64,000 nt of DNA. It comes from Gracilimonas sp040117685. GTDB lineage: Bacteria; Bacteroidota; Rhodothermia; Balneolales; Balneolaceae. Positions 6,160 to 15,578 of the stretch are shown piece by piece (position 1 is the stretch's first letter; each line of letters opens with the position of its first letter). The notes under the pieces are model-generated. The model saw only the letters and a program-made list of their open reading frames with translations, was not told the DNA's origin and did not search any database. The translations under genes were made by a program, and so were the position numbers. The stretch lies in the NCBI RefSeq assembly GCF_040117685.2, contig NZ_JBEDYP020000002.1:62001-126000 (forward strand), read 5' to 3'.

Positions 6160-6777
6160 CTACTGCTTTCTCTTATACCCCGGTGTTTGTATAAAGTACT
6201 CCGGCTCATACAAGGCTTTGTCTTCATCGGCATCATCCTTTTGAAAAATGGAATATGAGCCACTGTCCAGGTTAAAACCAAGCATTCTCCCTGATTTGGC
6301 TTGAATCATAACCGTTGATGAGTTGCGCTCGAAATCATACACCTCAATTTCAAACCGGTTTTTTTGGACATCAGATTCTAACAAGTGCTTGATTAAATCG
6401 TCTTTCTCATTGGTATAAAGCGTGAAATTGTTATCCCTGTTGTACAGGTGGAAACAGTGATAATTCTCCGATTGGTATTCATCCAGCATAAGGTCGGTTA
6501 GCATATACCGGTGTTCCCCTTTCACTATAAGTGATGTACCCGATAGCTCGGCTTTTGATTTCAACTCTTTACCCCCATTCATCTTTGCAAAAAAAGAGAA
6601 CACCATTATGGCACCCATAATAATCAGGAATACCGTTTCCAGTGCATGTGTTTCCAGAAAATCATTCAGATTAAAAAGAATGTACACGAACGCAATGGTA
6701 CCTATGATGGCAAAGAAACCGGATGCACATCCTATAAAAAGCTGTCGATTGGTATATTTGAATCTAATGCCCGCCAT
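6160..6777 (-). CDS. Hypothetical membrane protein
   Basis: A 205-aa protein I do not recognise. Two membrane helices near the N-terminus (about 13-34 and 44-62) are separated by a short acidic turn (NLNDFLETH). They are followed by a soluble, mostly beta region with SLIVKGEHRYMLTDLML and FTLYTNEKDDLIKHLL, perhaps a PH-like fold facing the cytoplasm. It converges on the DUF1428 gene and is upstream, in its own direction, of nothing obviously related. Confidence 0.6.
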   Translation of the reverse strand: MAGIRFKYTNRQLFIGCASGFFAIIGTIAFVYILFNLNDFLETHALETVFLIIMGAIMVFSFFAKMNGGKELKSKAELSGTSLIVKGEHRYMLTDLMLDEYQSENYHCFHLYNRDNNFTLYTNEKDDLIKHLLESDVQKNRFEIEVYDFERNSSTVMIQAKSGRMLGFNLDSGSYSIFQKDDADEDKALYEPEYFIQTPGYKRKQ

Positions 6778-6849
6778 TGTCCCCGAAATTTTGTCTTGAA
6801 TGACGGTGAATCTACTTCAAATAAATGAAGACTGAAAGTAGATTCCGGG

Positions 6850-9114
6850 CTACATAATCCGTCTGATCTTACTGGCCACCCTGGGATCCATTTCCTCTTT
6901 CAAGCGATCTTTGAGTATATCAACCGTTTTCTTGGCAGACAGATATTTCACGGCATCCAGTGCCTGGTAACGAATTCTGGGGTCCCGGTCAGACATGAGC
7001 ATTTCTATAGTTTGATTCCAGTACTCCTGGTTTTGCTCATAGGTTAGCAGAATATTGAGCGCCTGTTTTTTGATGGAATACGGGTAATCCCCCAGTGCCA
7101 TCCGATCTGCAATGGATATGGATTCTCGAGTTGTATCTGTTTGAACGGCAACCTGCAGAACGTTAATGGCTTTATCAGCATCACCACTTCTTTCCAATCG
7201 CTCTGTTAAGGATATCAGGTCTTCGGCTTCGGCCAGTTTACCATAGGTGTTCAAAGCCGTGGCAAACACCGTATCAATTTCAGCCCTGATAAGCGTGTTT
7301 CTTACAGCGTACCTCACCTGTTCATTCTCGGGATAATCAGCAAGCGCTCTGATCGCAGACAAGCGTGTGGCCAGATTATCGCTGTTGAGTTGATCCAGGA
7401 AGTTCTGCTCCGTTCCCGATGCTCCTTTGGTTATTTCCCCTAACGTGGCAAGCAAGGCCGCCCGGACTTCCGGCTCCCCTTCCGTTTCCAAAACGTCCTG
7501 CAGGGCAAGCTGTAAATCCGGATTGTCGGTGTACTGTCTCAATTGTCGTGCGGCTTCTATCTTTTCACCGGGATTGGAACTCCGCAACTGGCGGATTAAA
7601 AACATAAAGGGTTTTTTCTCCTCCAGATTCAGCTCAAATTCGGTTTGGGGATGCAGAGTTACATACTCAACTCCTGAAATCAGATCCACGGCAACAGAAT
7701 CGGTTGCACCTGTAAAGGTGATTTCTGACCGTGTGGTATCCATAAAACCATATTGAACCAGTTCCAGTCCGGCAAGGGTGCCCACCGGCTCCGATTTCGC
7801 CTGAAAGTGTAAAGTGAGCGAAGGCTCTAATTCATTGTACCGATAATCCACCTGATAGGTATATCCTTCCTGCTGTTGATTATCTTCATTTAAAAGAGGT
7901 TCCGGCAAGCTCTTCCAGTAAGAACCGGTTTCATCGTACCAGAAGTCGGCGTATTCACTCCACCCGCTTACCCCCTGCACTTGCTGAATTAGCTCCGGGA
8001 GAGATTCCCTGATGGTTTCTATAAGAAATTGATTCTGCATATTCCCAATTCCCCGGACCCATTTATTCCAGCCTTGGATCGACTGCAGGTTATCCGGGTT
8101 CAACAAGGGTACGGTATCACTGCTTTGAGTTACCAGGGCTTTCAAAAACTCATAGCGTGAATCGGGCGTATCAAGGTAGCGGTGGTAATTTCCCAACCAT
8201 TGTTCCGCAATCCCTCTCTTCAATTGAGTGGACAGGCTTCCCAGGTTCTGATACAAATATATGATCCCGGCTCCGGACTGTATTTCTTCCCAGTGATTAT
8301 CAGGCAGCACAACGATGTGAAGAGCAGAATATGGGAACTCGTAGGAGAACGTGTTTTCATATTTCTTCAGGCTTTCAACAGCGATAGATAACAATCCTGA
8401 CCGAACTCCTTCAAGTAATGCATTTTCGGATGCATGAATAGAGACTTCCTTTACCCCTGAACGGGCACTTTCTGTCAGAAAACTTCCAACTGAAAAGGTA
8501 ATTCCAGATACCGGAACCTCAGTTTCTGAACTCCACTCAACCTGTTTCTCATCGGTAGAAACAACTTCATCTCCTACTTTATTTCCGTTGAATATCACTT
8601 GAAGATCGGCCGGGATAGTGAACCTGGCGTTTATAACTGACTCTACTTCGGGGTGGTCCGGAATGGGAGTCCAGTGGTGACGGGAACGGGGATTTAAGGA
8701 AGTCCAAAGGTTTCCATAAACATCGGTATTAATTCCATAGGGTGAAGAACTCTCCCAGCTAATTAAAAAGCTGGAGCTTTGGTCCGTATTCAGCGTATCC
8801 TGCAGCTCTATGATCAATGAATCTGAACTCACACGAAACTCAAGAGCCTGACCGCTGCTTGACACTTCTTTCACATCCAAATTTGAGGTATTGAAAACCA
8901 CTTGTGTAAGATCAGGTTGTCTGGAACTGATACGGTAAGTACCTGTTGCTTTAATCAGTGCGGATTCCGGCTCTACCGTTACTTCCAAATCAATGCTGTT
9001 CAGCTCATAAGGAAGTTCAGGATAAGCTTTATAGTCCCAGTTTATCGACGACTGACCAAAAAGTGTTGTCACAAAAAGAAGTGTAAAAAGCGTAGTAAAT
9101 AGTCCTTTTTTCAT
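6850..9114 (-). CDS. Secreted M1-aminopeptidase-like protein without zinc site, with HEAT-like repeats
   Basis: A 754-aa protein with a signal peptide ending TTLFGQ (residues 1-20). Residues about 30-210 look like the N-terminal beta domain of M1 peptidases (LEVTVEPESALIKATGTY, PIPDHPEVESV). At residues 300-309 the sequence RGIAEQWLGN occupies the place of HExxHQWxGN, so both zinc histidines and the catalytic Glu are lost. Residues about 520-750 form repeated alpha hairpins (IEAARQLRQYTDNPDLQLAL, RLSAIRALADYPENE, RIRYQALDAVKYL) of HEAT type. I infer a periplasmic non-enzymatic binding or scaffold protein. Its ATG overlaps the stop of the upstream hisN by 1 nt. Confidence 0.78.
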   Translation of the reverse strand: MKKGLFTTLFTLLFVTTLFGQSSINWDYKAYPELPYELNSIDLEVTVEPESALIKATGTYRISSRQPDLTQVVFNTSNLDVKEVSSSGQALEFRVSSDSLIIELQDTLNTDQSSSFLISWESSSPYGINTDVYGNLWTSLNPRSRHHWTPIPDHPEVESVINARFTIPADLQVIFNGNKVGDEVVSTDEKQVEWSSETEVPVSGITFSVGSFLTESARSGVKEVSIHASENALLEGVRSGLLSIAVESLKKYENTFSYEFPYSALHIVVLPDNHWEEIQSGAGIIYLYQNLGSLSTQLKRGIAEQWLGNYHRYLDTPDSRYEFLKALVTQSSDTVPLLNPDNLQSIQGWNKWVRGIGNMQNQFLIETIRESLPELIQQVQGVSGWSEYADFWYDETGSYWKSLPEPLLNEDNQQQEGYTYQVDYRYNELEPSLTLHFQAKSEPVGTLAGLELVQYGFMDTTRSEITFTGATDSVAVDLISGVEYVTLHPQTEFELNLEEKKPFMFLIRQLRSSNPGEKIEAARQLRQYTDNPDLQLALQDVLETEGEPEVRAALLATLGEITKGASGTEQNFLDQLNSDNLATRLSAIRALADYPENEQVRYAVRNTLIRAEIDTVFATALNTYGKLAEAEDLISLTERLERSGDADKAINVLQVAVQTDTTRESISIADRMALGDYPYSIKKQALNILLTYEQNQEYWNQTIEMLMSDRDPRIRYQALDAVKYLSAKKTVDILKDRLKEEMDPRVASKIRRIM

Positions 9115-9884
9115 TAGTTGGTATGTGCTTCAAATATTTTCATTACCTCAGGGAACAGATTCTTGTTGGTGGAGAATCCATTACCTGAAAAGATAGTTTC
9201 ATTGCCCTCAATATCACTGAAAACACCACCTGCTTCCTGCATCACCGGCAATAACGCGGCGGCATCCCAAATATTAAGTTCGGGATCGTACATGAGGTCA
9301 GCACGACCGGTAGCTACCATCATGTGACCATAAGCATCTCCCCATGTTCTGTGTAGTTTGGTTTTGGCCATCAGTTCCTCAAAAATTTCCTGCTGCCCCA
9401 TTTCCTTAAACTTGAAAATCTCAGTTACCAATAAGGTAGCATCTTCCAGTTTATCGGTTTTGCGTACCCGGCAGGGTGCTCCATTCAACGTAGCCCCCTC
9501 TCCTTTGGCTGCGGCACAAAGTTCTTCTAAAGCCGGAGCATAAATAATGCCCACTTGTGGTTCATCATCCACTAACACACCAATCAGCGTGGTATAAAAT
9601 GGAATGCCATGAATAAAAGATTTTGTACCGTCTATCGGATCCAGTACCCATTTTACGTTGCTATCTTCATTGGTTTTACCGTATTCTTCACCAATGATGC
9701 CGTGGTCAGGAAATCGTTTCAGGATTTCCTCCCTCATTATTTGTTCGGTTTCGCGATCAGCTATAGTCACGGGAGAATCATCATCTTTACTAATGACTTC
9801 CACATTCTTTTTAAAATATTTTAAGGTATGATGTCCGCCGATTTTAGCAATTTCGGTTGCTGCTTGTAATAAATCTTGTATCAT
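9114..9884 (-). CDS. hisN: Histidinol-phosphatase / inositol-monophosphatase family
   Basis: A 256-aa metal-dependent phosphatase. The IMPase motifs are clear: GEEYG (first metal Glu), DPIDGTKSFIHG (metal-binding DxxD with GT), and the late NIWDAAALLPVMQEAGG. The FIHGIP and WGDAYGHMMVATGRAD signatures favour the HisN type that removes phosphate from L-histidinol phosphate in histidine synthesis; hisI lies elsewhere in this window. Plain inositol monophosphatase activity cannot be excluded. It overlaps the start of the M1-like gene by 1 nt, so the two are co-transcribed. Confidence 0.85.
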   Translation of the reverse strand: MIQDLLQAATEIAKIGGHHTLKYFKKNVEVISKDDDSPVTIADRETEQIMREEILKRFPDHGIIGEEYGKTNEDSNVKWVLDPIDGTKSFIHGIPFYTTLIGVLVDDEPQVGIIYAPALEELCAAAKGEGATLNGAPCRVRKTDKLEDATLLVTEIFKFKEMGQQEIFEELMAKTKLHRTWGDAYGHMMVATGRADLMYDPELNIWDAAALLPVMQEAGGVFSDIEGNETIFSGNGFSTNKNLFPEVMKIFEAHTN

Positions 9885-9937
9885 TGAGTCTGTTAATTCT
9901 TCAACTTTTCAACTGATCGTCTGCTTCCTGTCAAATT

Positions 9938-10537
9938 ATGAGTATGAGAAAGGTTCTTCAAACTATTTTGATTCCGGCTTTATGCATGCTTCCTTTGCTG
10001 TGTTTTGCGCAAAACGAAAAAGCACGCTTGAGCAATGAGAGTAAGTTAAGCATTAATGGAAAATCAAATGTGAATGATTTTAAGTGTGAATCAGAACATG
10101 AGTTACAACAGGACTCTCTTGGTTTCAGTTATCACTTTGAAGCGGATACCATCAATGTGGACGGGGTGTCCCTGTTTTTAGAAATCAGCCGGTTTGATTG
10201 TGGCAAGAAAGCGATTAACCGTGATTTTCGAAGTACTTTGAAGTATAAAGAACATCCCTTTATTCAAATTACGCTGAATGAATTGATTCTGGAGAATGAA
10301 GAGAACCCGGTTCCAAAATCAGCCAATGTCACAATCACCATTGCCGGTGTTGAACGAAACTACGAAGTACCTCTTGATGCTTTCTCCAGTACCGAAGAAG
10401 CCGTACAGGTGGGCGGTAACAAAATTTTGTATATGACCGACTTTGGCCTTACGCCTCCCTCTCCTCTTTTTGGACTCGTTCAGGTAAGCGATGAACTGGA
10501 TATTGTATTTGAGTTGGTAATTCGGTTTGAGTCCTGA
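9938..10537 (+). CDS. YceI-like secreted lipid-binding domain protein
   Basis: A 199-aa protein with a signal peptide (LIPALCMLPLLCFAQ). The mature part has LSINGKSNVNDFKCESEH, FRSTLKYKEHPFIQITL, VTITIAGVERNYEVPL and MTDFGLTPPSPLFGLVQV, the strand order of the YceI fold, an extended lipocalin-like barrel known to bind isoprenoid lipids. It is divergent from hisN and converges on the outer-membrane barrel gene, beyond which a second YceI gene is found. Family call is good; the ligand is unknown. Confidence 0.82.
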   Translation: MSMRKVLQTILIPALCMLPLLCFAQNEKARLSNESKLSINGKSNVNDFKCESEHELQQDSLGFSYHFEADTINVDGVSLFLEISRFDCGKKAINRDFRSTLKYKEHPFIQITLNELILENEENPVPKSANVTITIAGVERNYEVPLDAFSSTEEAVQVGGNKILYMTDFGLTPPSPLFGLVQVSDELDIVFELVIRFES

Positions 10538-10569
10538 TATTTATTCCTTACCTATTCCATAAAACAAAA

Positions 10570-10597
10570 AAAGGCGAGCCTTTCACAGCCCGCCCTT
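10570..10597. terminator. Bidirectional terminator between convergent genes
   Basis: AAAGGCGAGC and GCCCGCCCTTT form an imperfect hairpin flanked by an A run on the left and TTTT on the right, so it can work in both directions for the YceI gene and the barrel gene. Confidence 0.75.
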
Positions 10598-10616
10598 TTC
10601 CTATGAGGTCGGTATA

Positions 10617-11861
10617 TCAGAAGCTTATCACAGCTTCTAACATGATTCCGCTAAATTCTGCATCCTCATATACGGTTGTGTTCCAGCCATCATCGCTGTA
10701 AGACTGGCTTACATACTCTAATTTGGTAAGTACGTTGCTGGTCAGGAACCATCCGGCACCTACGTTAATTCTGTCTACAGTTTGTGTAGGAGCATTGTCA
10801 GCTGATTCACCAGTTACAGTATTGTAACGGCCACCGATATAGAAGTCTTCAGCTGAACCAAATCGGTAGAGCACTTCTGCACCAATTTGTGAGAAAGAAC
10901 CACCACCGGTACCGTTGTTACTTGCCATTTCATACACTCCGAAGAACTCAAGTCCCTGGAACTTCACAAATGGGTTGATTTGGAAAGCTGACTGAGAAGA
11001 AAATCTTGGGTTGAATCTGCCTTCAAAGTCACCGCCAGAAAGGATTGCATAGTAACGAGAGCCGGCACGGTCGCCACCGTATAGATAGTCGCGGGTACCT
11101 TTGTCAGTACTGTTGTAGAAAGATCCGGTGAGACGGAAACGGAGATCGTCACTCATTTGCTTGTCATATCCAAGCTTACCGAATGTAACAAATCCATTGT
11201 CGCCATCAACAGGACTTTGGTTCAATCTACCATTGGTTGCACCTATTACACCAATGATTCCGTTGTTCTGGTAAGTGAACTCAATGAAAGGCTCAGTTGA
11301 GAAGCTGTCCATCAGGTAGTTACCTACAAAAGGATTATAGATAGCTGCAGCGTTATCAGATCTGCGGAAGTGAGTATCGCCATAGTTATATTGATCCATA
11401 CCTACGCGAATGGTCAAAACATCCATCAGATCTTCGGCAAAACCTTCTGAGATAAAGTCTAATTTATCTATCTGCATGTATCCACCTTTTACATAAGCTT
11501 CAGCATGGTGTCTTGAAGAAAGATAGGTTCTGAGGTGCATTCTCAAACCATCTTCAAGCTGAACATCAAGGTTGAGGTTGGCTGTTGGCAGGTTAAAATT
11601 ATTTGCCAATTCGTTAACTAACAAAGAATTGTCAGCGTTATCCTGGGAAATTCCCTGGAACTGGAGAGCGAAGTCGCCTCCCACTCGAACATACAATCCG
11701 TCAAATTCAACGTCTGTAGTTTTAGGAGTTTCAAATACATTCAGACCAGCCTGTCCGGGAGCTCTGAAGTATTGCAGTGGTTTCTGCTGGGCATAAGCAG
11801 AGCTCACACCCATGATAAAGGCTAATAGAAATGCTGTGATATATTTGGTTTGAGATTTCAT
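10617..11861 (-). CDS. Outer-membrane beta-barrel (porin-like) protein
   Basis: A 414-aa protein with a cleavable signal peptide (FIMGVSSAYAQ). The mature protein is full of alternating amphipathic strands (FDGLYVRVGGDFALQFQG, LTIRVGMDQYNYGD, FYIGGRYNTVTGE) and ends in an aromatic strand, IMLEAVISF, with the terminal Phe expected for BAM-inserted barrels. It looks like a 16- to 18-strand porin of the kind common in this phylum (loosely phosphate-selective-porin-like). The substrate cannot be told. A YceI gene lies 48 nt upstream on the same strand, so the two may form an operon. Confidence 0.75.
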   Translation of the reverse strand: MKSQTKYITAFLLAFIMGVSSAYAQQKPLQYFRAPGQAGLNVFETPKTTDVEFDGLYVRVGGDFALQFQGISQDNADNSLLVNELANNFNLPTANLNLDVQLEDGLRMHLRTYLSSRHHAEAYVKGGYMQIDKLDFISEGFAEDLMDVLTIRVGMDQYNYGDTHFRRSDNAAAIYNPFVGNYLMDSFSTEPFIEFTYQNNGIIGVIGATNGRLNQSPVDGDNGFVTFGKLGYDKQMSDDLRFRLTGSFYNSTDKGTRDYLYGGDRAGSRYYAILSGGDFEGRFNPRFSSQSAFQINPFVKFQGLEFFGVYEMASNNGTGGGSFSQIGAEVLYRFGSAEDFYIGGRYNTVTGESADNAPTQTVDRINVGAGWFLTSNVLTKLEYVSQSYSDDGWNTTVYEDAEFSGIMLEAVISF

Positions 11862-11909
11862 GACCTTAGGATTTTTTGTTGTTGGTTAGTTTGTTGTTTA
11901 TTGAGATTA

Positions 11910-12470
11910 TTATTGAGAGAATTTGGCATTGAATTCCACATCTACCTTCGCGCCGGCTTTGATGCTACCGAACATGGCGGTGGGTGGATCAACATTAAAT
12001 TCAGTCATATCTATGTTCTGTTTTCCGCTAATCAGGATACTGCCGTCTGGCTGAAGCTGATATTCAACTTCCATCTGTACGTTCTTGGTTACTCCTGCTA
12101 TGGTAAGTTCACCGTTAGCCGTTATGGAGGAAGAGCCAATACTTTGAATTTCGGTTAATGAAAAAGTAATATTCGGATGCTTCTTTACTTTAAGTGCATC
12201 ATCTATTCGCTTATCCATACCGCCTTTACCGCTGTTAATTTCTTCAGCAACAACGGTGAATTGCAGGTTTGAAATTGAAATGAGTGAATCTCCGGAAACT
12301 TTTATGTTTGCTGAGCCAGAGTACTCCTCAGCCGGGGCTTCCCAGTCGTGAACGTTTGAAGTTCCCCAAACGATAATCTCGCTTTCGGCTGGCACGATTT
12401 GATAGGTTTGTGCAAATAGAGTTGTACTCAGTAAAAGTGTGATTAGTATTGAAAATGTAGTCTTTAACAT
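11910..12470 (-). CDS. YceI family protein
   Basis: A 186-aa secreted protein, signal peptide ITLLLSTTLFAQ. The YceI signature is clearer than in the neighbour at 9938: YQIVPAESEIIVWGTSNVHDW, KRIDDALKVKKHPNITFSL, GELTIAGVTKNVQMEVEY and DPPTAMFGSIKAGAKVDVEF. Members bind polyisoprenoids or fatty-acid-like ligands in the periplasm. It lies just upstream of the barrel gene in the same direction; the pairing may mean a lipid or small-molecule uptake function (inference). Confidence 0.9.
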   Translation of the reverse strand: MLKTTFSILITLLLSTTLFAQTYQIVPAESEIIVWGTSNVHDWEAPAEEYSGSANIKVSGDSLISISNLQFTVVAEEINSGKGGMDKRIDDALKVKKHPNITFSLTEIQSIGSSSITANGELTIAGVTKNVQMEVEYQLQPDGSILISGKQNIDMTEFNVDPPTAMFGSIKAGAKVDVEFNAKFSQ

Positions 12471-12655
12471 ATCGACCTCTTTAGGTATTATTTATCTGAG
12501 TTCGTTAATTAACTCACCTAAAAGAAATCACATTTTCATGAAGAGATTGTGAAGAATATAAATTATTTACCCAGCCAAGTAATTGAATAGCAATTAGTTA
12601 CGTAGATCAAATTTTACTATTTATGAAGATTACATGAAGAATATGAAGTTATTTT
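12471..12655. other. Intergenic region without a gene
   Basis: AT-rich spacer between the end of the MutS-like gene and the start of the YceI gene. It should carry the leftward promoter for the YceI-barrel pair. No clear hairpin or repeat is seen. Confidence 0.4.
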
Positions 12656-14488
12656 TCACTCCACAGGAAGGCCTTCCATCTTCATAATCTTAAGGGCATT
12701 GGTAGTAGGGCAAGGTCCCTCTTTGATTTTATACTCAAAACTCATTCTTCCATGTTCAATGGTTTCGGCAAAATGCCGGTTACTGAGTTCCGGGATTTCC
12801 TTTTCCAGTGTGGCTAATTCCAGATCGTGGGTAGAAACCATCCCCACTCCGTTATTCCCGGCTATTTCCTTAAGAAAAGCGGTACTCCCCTGAAATCGCT
12901 CCCGGTTATTGGTACCTTTAAAAATCTCGTCCACAAAGTAGAAAAGCGGGAATTCTTCCTCATTGCCCAGTTTATTAAGCAGCGTTCGCAAACGTCTTAC
13001 CTCAGCATAAAAATGAGATAATCCCCCTTCCAGTGAATCTTTTACATTGATACTGGTAAACACCCGAAATAAGTTGGTGTTCAGCGATGTGGCATTGACC
13101 GGAGCACCCGCATAAGCAAGACACAAATTGATGCCAACCGTTCTCAGAAAAGTACTTTTGCCCGCCATATTGGAACCGGTAATCAAAAACAGGTCTTTCC
13201 CCTCCTCCACTTTAAAGTCATTCGCTACTTTTTGATGAACCGGAATTAACGGGTGCCCTAATTCTTTAGCCTCAAACAAAACGCTGGAGTTGTTTGTCAG
13301 TTCAGGAAAGGTGTACTCGAGGTGCAAAGCCCCAAAGTTAGCCAGGGAATTAAGTGCTTCCAGTTCATAGAAAGTATCCAGCCATTCTGCGAGACGAGGT
13401 TCGAGCTCCTTTTTCAGTTTTTCCATCTTCATGGAGTAATACATGTCCCACGGAAGAACTAAATTAACCAGAGGCCACAACACCTGATTGGCTTGTAGCG
13501 AAGCGGCGCTGATCAGCTTTTTTACTTTCTTCAAATAAACCGAAGGCTTGGTTTCTGCAGATTGATACACCTCTAATAATTTCTGCAGGTTTTCTTTATT
13601 AGAAACTTTGAAATCTTCCACGTGCGCCAACAGCCCACGAAAACGCCCCAACATCTTTTCCATCTGGTAAGCGGCCTCAAACAACCCGGCTATCATATCA
13701 CTCTTGAGTTTGTAGTAGCTCAGATATAGGAGTAAAGAAATCAGTGGAACAATCACGGGCACAATTCCCGTCCAGGCGAAAGCAGCCGTTATCAATGTTG
13801 AAACAGATAATAGCGACAGGACCAACAAAGGGAGCTTATAGCCGGTTTGCTCCGGTTGGCGAAGCCATGCAAGCATTCGGTCTTCCGTCCAGTCCTTCTC
13901 AGAAGTATGACTTTGAGTATATCTGCCAATCGTAGAAAGTTTATCCCTGAAGGCTTGTAAAGGAATAAGCTCCCGTATCAATTTTTGGCGCAGTAAGATA
14001 TCTTCTTTAACAGGAATTTCATTCATCAACCAGCTTAGCAATTTCTCTGAGCCACCTTCATATAACGAAGAATCCACTAAATGATGCAGCGAGTAATTTC
14101 CCACAATATCCAAATCGTTCGCAAAAGGATGATCTTTCACATCCTTATCATATCGCCTTTTGGGAATTTTCTCCCAGTCCAGTTCTAACCGGGCAATATG
14201 CTGTTGCTTGATCTCTTTCAGGTGCCCCAGCTTCTCAATAGCTTTGTGCACTTTTTGGTGTCGATCGGCCAGATACAAAAATCCGACGATTCCCACTAAG
14301 AGCCCAAGAACATATAAATAGTCGTTTATGGCTCCGGATGTGAAGTAACCAAAAGCCAAAATCGTAAAGAAAACAACTCCCCTCGCCAACGAATAACGCC
14401 GACTATATTCTTCCAAACGTTCTGTTTTTCGGGCTATATACTCACAGAACCGTTGTAGTCTTTCTGTTTGTTTTTTCCTGCTCATCAT
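12656..14488 (-). CDS. Membrane-anchored MutS-like ATPase
   Basis: A 610-aa protein. Two hydrophobic segments lie near the N-terminus (about 33-75: VVFFTILAFGYFTSG, YVLGLLVGIVGFLYL) and two more at about 225-262. A coiled-coil/lever region follows, then a C-terminal MutS-type ABC ATPase with Walker A GSNMAGKSTF (K444), the AGAPVNA motif, Walker B FYFVDEIFKGTNN and the H-loop VSTHDLEL. There is no mismatch-recognition domain, so this is not MutS1. It belongs to the membrane-associated MutS-related family frequent in Bacteroidota, function unknown. Two adjacent ATG codons could start it. Confidence 0.85.
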   Translation of the reverse strand: MMSRKKQTERLQRFCEYIARKTERLEEYSRRYSLARGVVFFTILAFGYFTSGAINDYLYVLGLLVGIVGFLYLADRHQKVHKAIEKLGHLKEIKQQHIARLELDWEKIPKRRYDKDVKDHPFANDLDIVGNYSLHHLVDSSLYEGGSEKLLSWLMNEIPVKEDILLRQKLIRELIPLQAFRDKLSTIGRYTQSHTSEKDWTEDRMLAWLRQPEQTGYKLPLLVLSLLSVSTLITAAFAWTGIVPVIVPLISLLLYLSYYKLKSDMIAGLFEAAYQMEKMLGRFRGLLAHVEDFKVSNKENLQKLLEVYQSAETKPSVYLKKVKKLISAASLQANQVLWPLVNLVLPWDMYYSMKMEKLKKELEPRLAEWLDTFYELEALNSLANFGALHLEYTFPELTNNSSVLFEAKELGHPLIPVHQKVANDFKVEEGKDLFLITGSNMAGKSTFLRTVGINLCLAYAGAPVNATSLNTNLFRVFTSINVKDSLEGGLSHFYAEVRRLRTLLNKLGNEEEFPLFYFVDEIFKGTNNRERFQGSTAFLKEIAGNNGVGMVSTHDLELATLEKEIPELSNRHFAETIEHGRMSFEYKIKEGPCPTTNALKIMKMEGLPVE

Positions 14489-14619
14489 AAATTTCTTGGT
14501 TAGACTGTCCGTTCAGCCTTTACGTGGAGTGAGGATAAAAAAAGTATCATCCAAAAACTTCCTTCACTTTCAGTACAGCTAAACAATTGGTAATATCCAA
14601 CCGAATTAAATTAAAGGAT

Positions 14620-15195
14620 ATGGATTATTTCGCACACGAAACGGCTGTAATTGACGATGGCGCTGTCATTGGAAAAGGAACCAAAATATGGCACTTCACT
14701 CATGTAATGCCGGATGCTGAACTCGGAGAAAATTGTAACCTGGGGCAGAATGTAGTGGTATCTCCCAAGGTGAAGCTCGGCCGTAATGTTAAGGTTCAGA
14801 ACAATGTGTCTATTTACACGGGTGTTATCTGCGAAGATGATGTTTTTCTCGGGCCTTCCATGGTGTTTACTAACATCGTTAATCCCAGAAGCGCTGTAGT
14901 TCGTCGTGATGAGTATGTAGAAACCCGGGTTCATAAAGGAGCATCCATTGGCGCCAATGCTACCGTTATCTGTGGAAATGAACTGGGTAAATATTGTTTG
15001 ATCGGAGCCGGAGCTGTAATCACCAAACCGGTTCCTCCCTATGCGTTAATGGTTGGCAATCCCGCCAAACAAATCGGGTGGGTCAGTGAGTACGGGCATC
15101 GATTGGAGTTCGGAGATGATGGACGAGCCACCTGTCCTGAATCCGGGGATAAGTACCAACTGCAGGGCGGCGATGTAACCAAAGCCGAAGATTAG
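14620..15195 (+). CDS. WlbB/WbpD-like left-handed beta-helix N-acetyltransferase
   Basis: A 191-aa hexapeptide-repeat acyltransferase: AVIDDGAVIGKGTKIWHFTHV, AELGENCNLGQNVVVSPKV, then IGANATVICGNELGKYCLIGAGAVITKPVPPYALMVGNPAKQ split over several coils. This arrangement matches enzymes that N-acetylate UDP-3-amino sugars (WlbB/WbpD) for surface polysaccharides. I chose ATG 14620, preceded by AAAGGA at 14613-14618; the TTG further upstream is less likely. The C-terminal tail FGDDGRATCPESGDKYQLQ resembles the short metal-site tail of this family. It stands alone rather than in a polysaccharide cluster. The 3' end overlaps the Smr gene by 4 nt. Confidence 0.85.
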   Translation: MDYFAHETAVIDDGAVIGKGTKIWHFTHVMPDAELGENCNLGQNVVVSPKVKLGRNVKVQNNVSIYTGVICEDDVFLGPSMVFTNIVNPRSAVVRRDEYVETRVHKGASIGANATVICGNELGKYCLIGAGAVITKPVPPYALMVGNPAKQIGWVSEYGHRLEFGDDGRATCPESGDKYQLQGGDVTKAED

Positions 15196-15467
15196 TCTTT
15201 TGTTAGTTCGGCTATTGTTGCTCCCCATCCGCTTCGGTCGCTGGCCAGACTGTATGATACTACATGCGGATTTCGCTCCAACAAACTATGCACCGTTCGT
15301 CTCAACACCCCTTTTCCCTTCCCATGGATAATCCGAATTGAATAAATATCCTTTTCACGGCAAGCTTCTATGTAATCTGGTATCAACTCTCCTAATTCTT
15401 TGGGGTTGAAGAGATGCAGATCCAGGACTCCGTTAATCGGTATTTCTATAGGATCGGGTTCGTTCAT
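15192..15467 (-). CDS. Smr domain protein
   Basis: A 91-aa stand-alone Smr domain: GVLDLHLFNPKELGELIPDYI, then IYSIRIIHGKGKGVLRRTVHSLL and a C-terminal GWGATIAEL. LDLH and HGKG are the conserved Smr motifs known from MutS2, where the domain cuts or binds branched or ribosome-associated nucleic acid. The start codon lies exactly at the edge of a 112-nt heptanucleotide array that occupies its upstream region. Confidence 0.9.
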   Translation of the reverse strand: MNEPDPIEIPINGVLDLHLFNPKELGELIPDYIEACREKDIYSIRIIHGKGKGVLRRTVHSLLERNPHVVSYSLASDRSGWGATIAELTKD

Positions 15468-15578
15468 TCGTTATTCGTTATTCGTTATTCGTTAGTCGTT
15501 AGTCGTTGGTCTTTGGTCGTTGGTCACTCGTCACTCGTCACTCGTCACTCGTCACTCGTCACTCGTCACTCGTCACTC
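15467..15578. repeat. Heptanucleotide array, 16 perfect-length units
   Basis: Four TTCGTTA, then GTCGTTA, GTCGTTG, GTCTTTG, GTCGTTG and eight GTCACTC, all in strict 7-nt register. The gradual change of unit across the array suggests slippage with drift. It lies between the Smr start codon and the Dabb stop codon. Confidence 0.95.
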
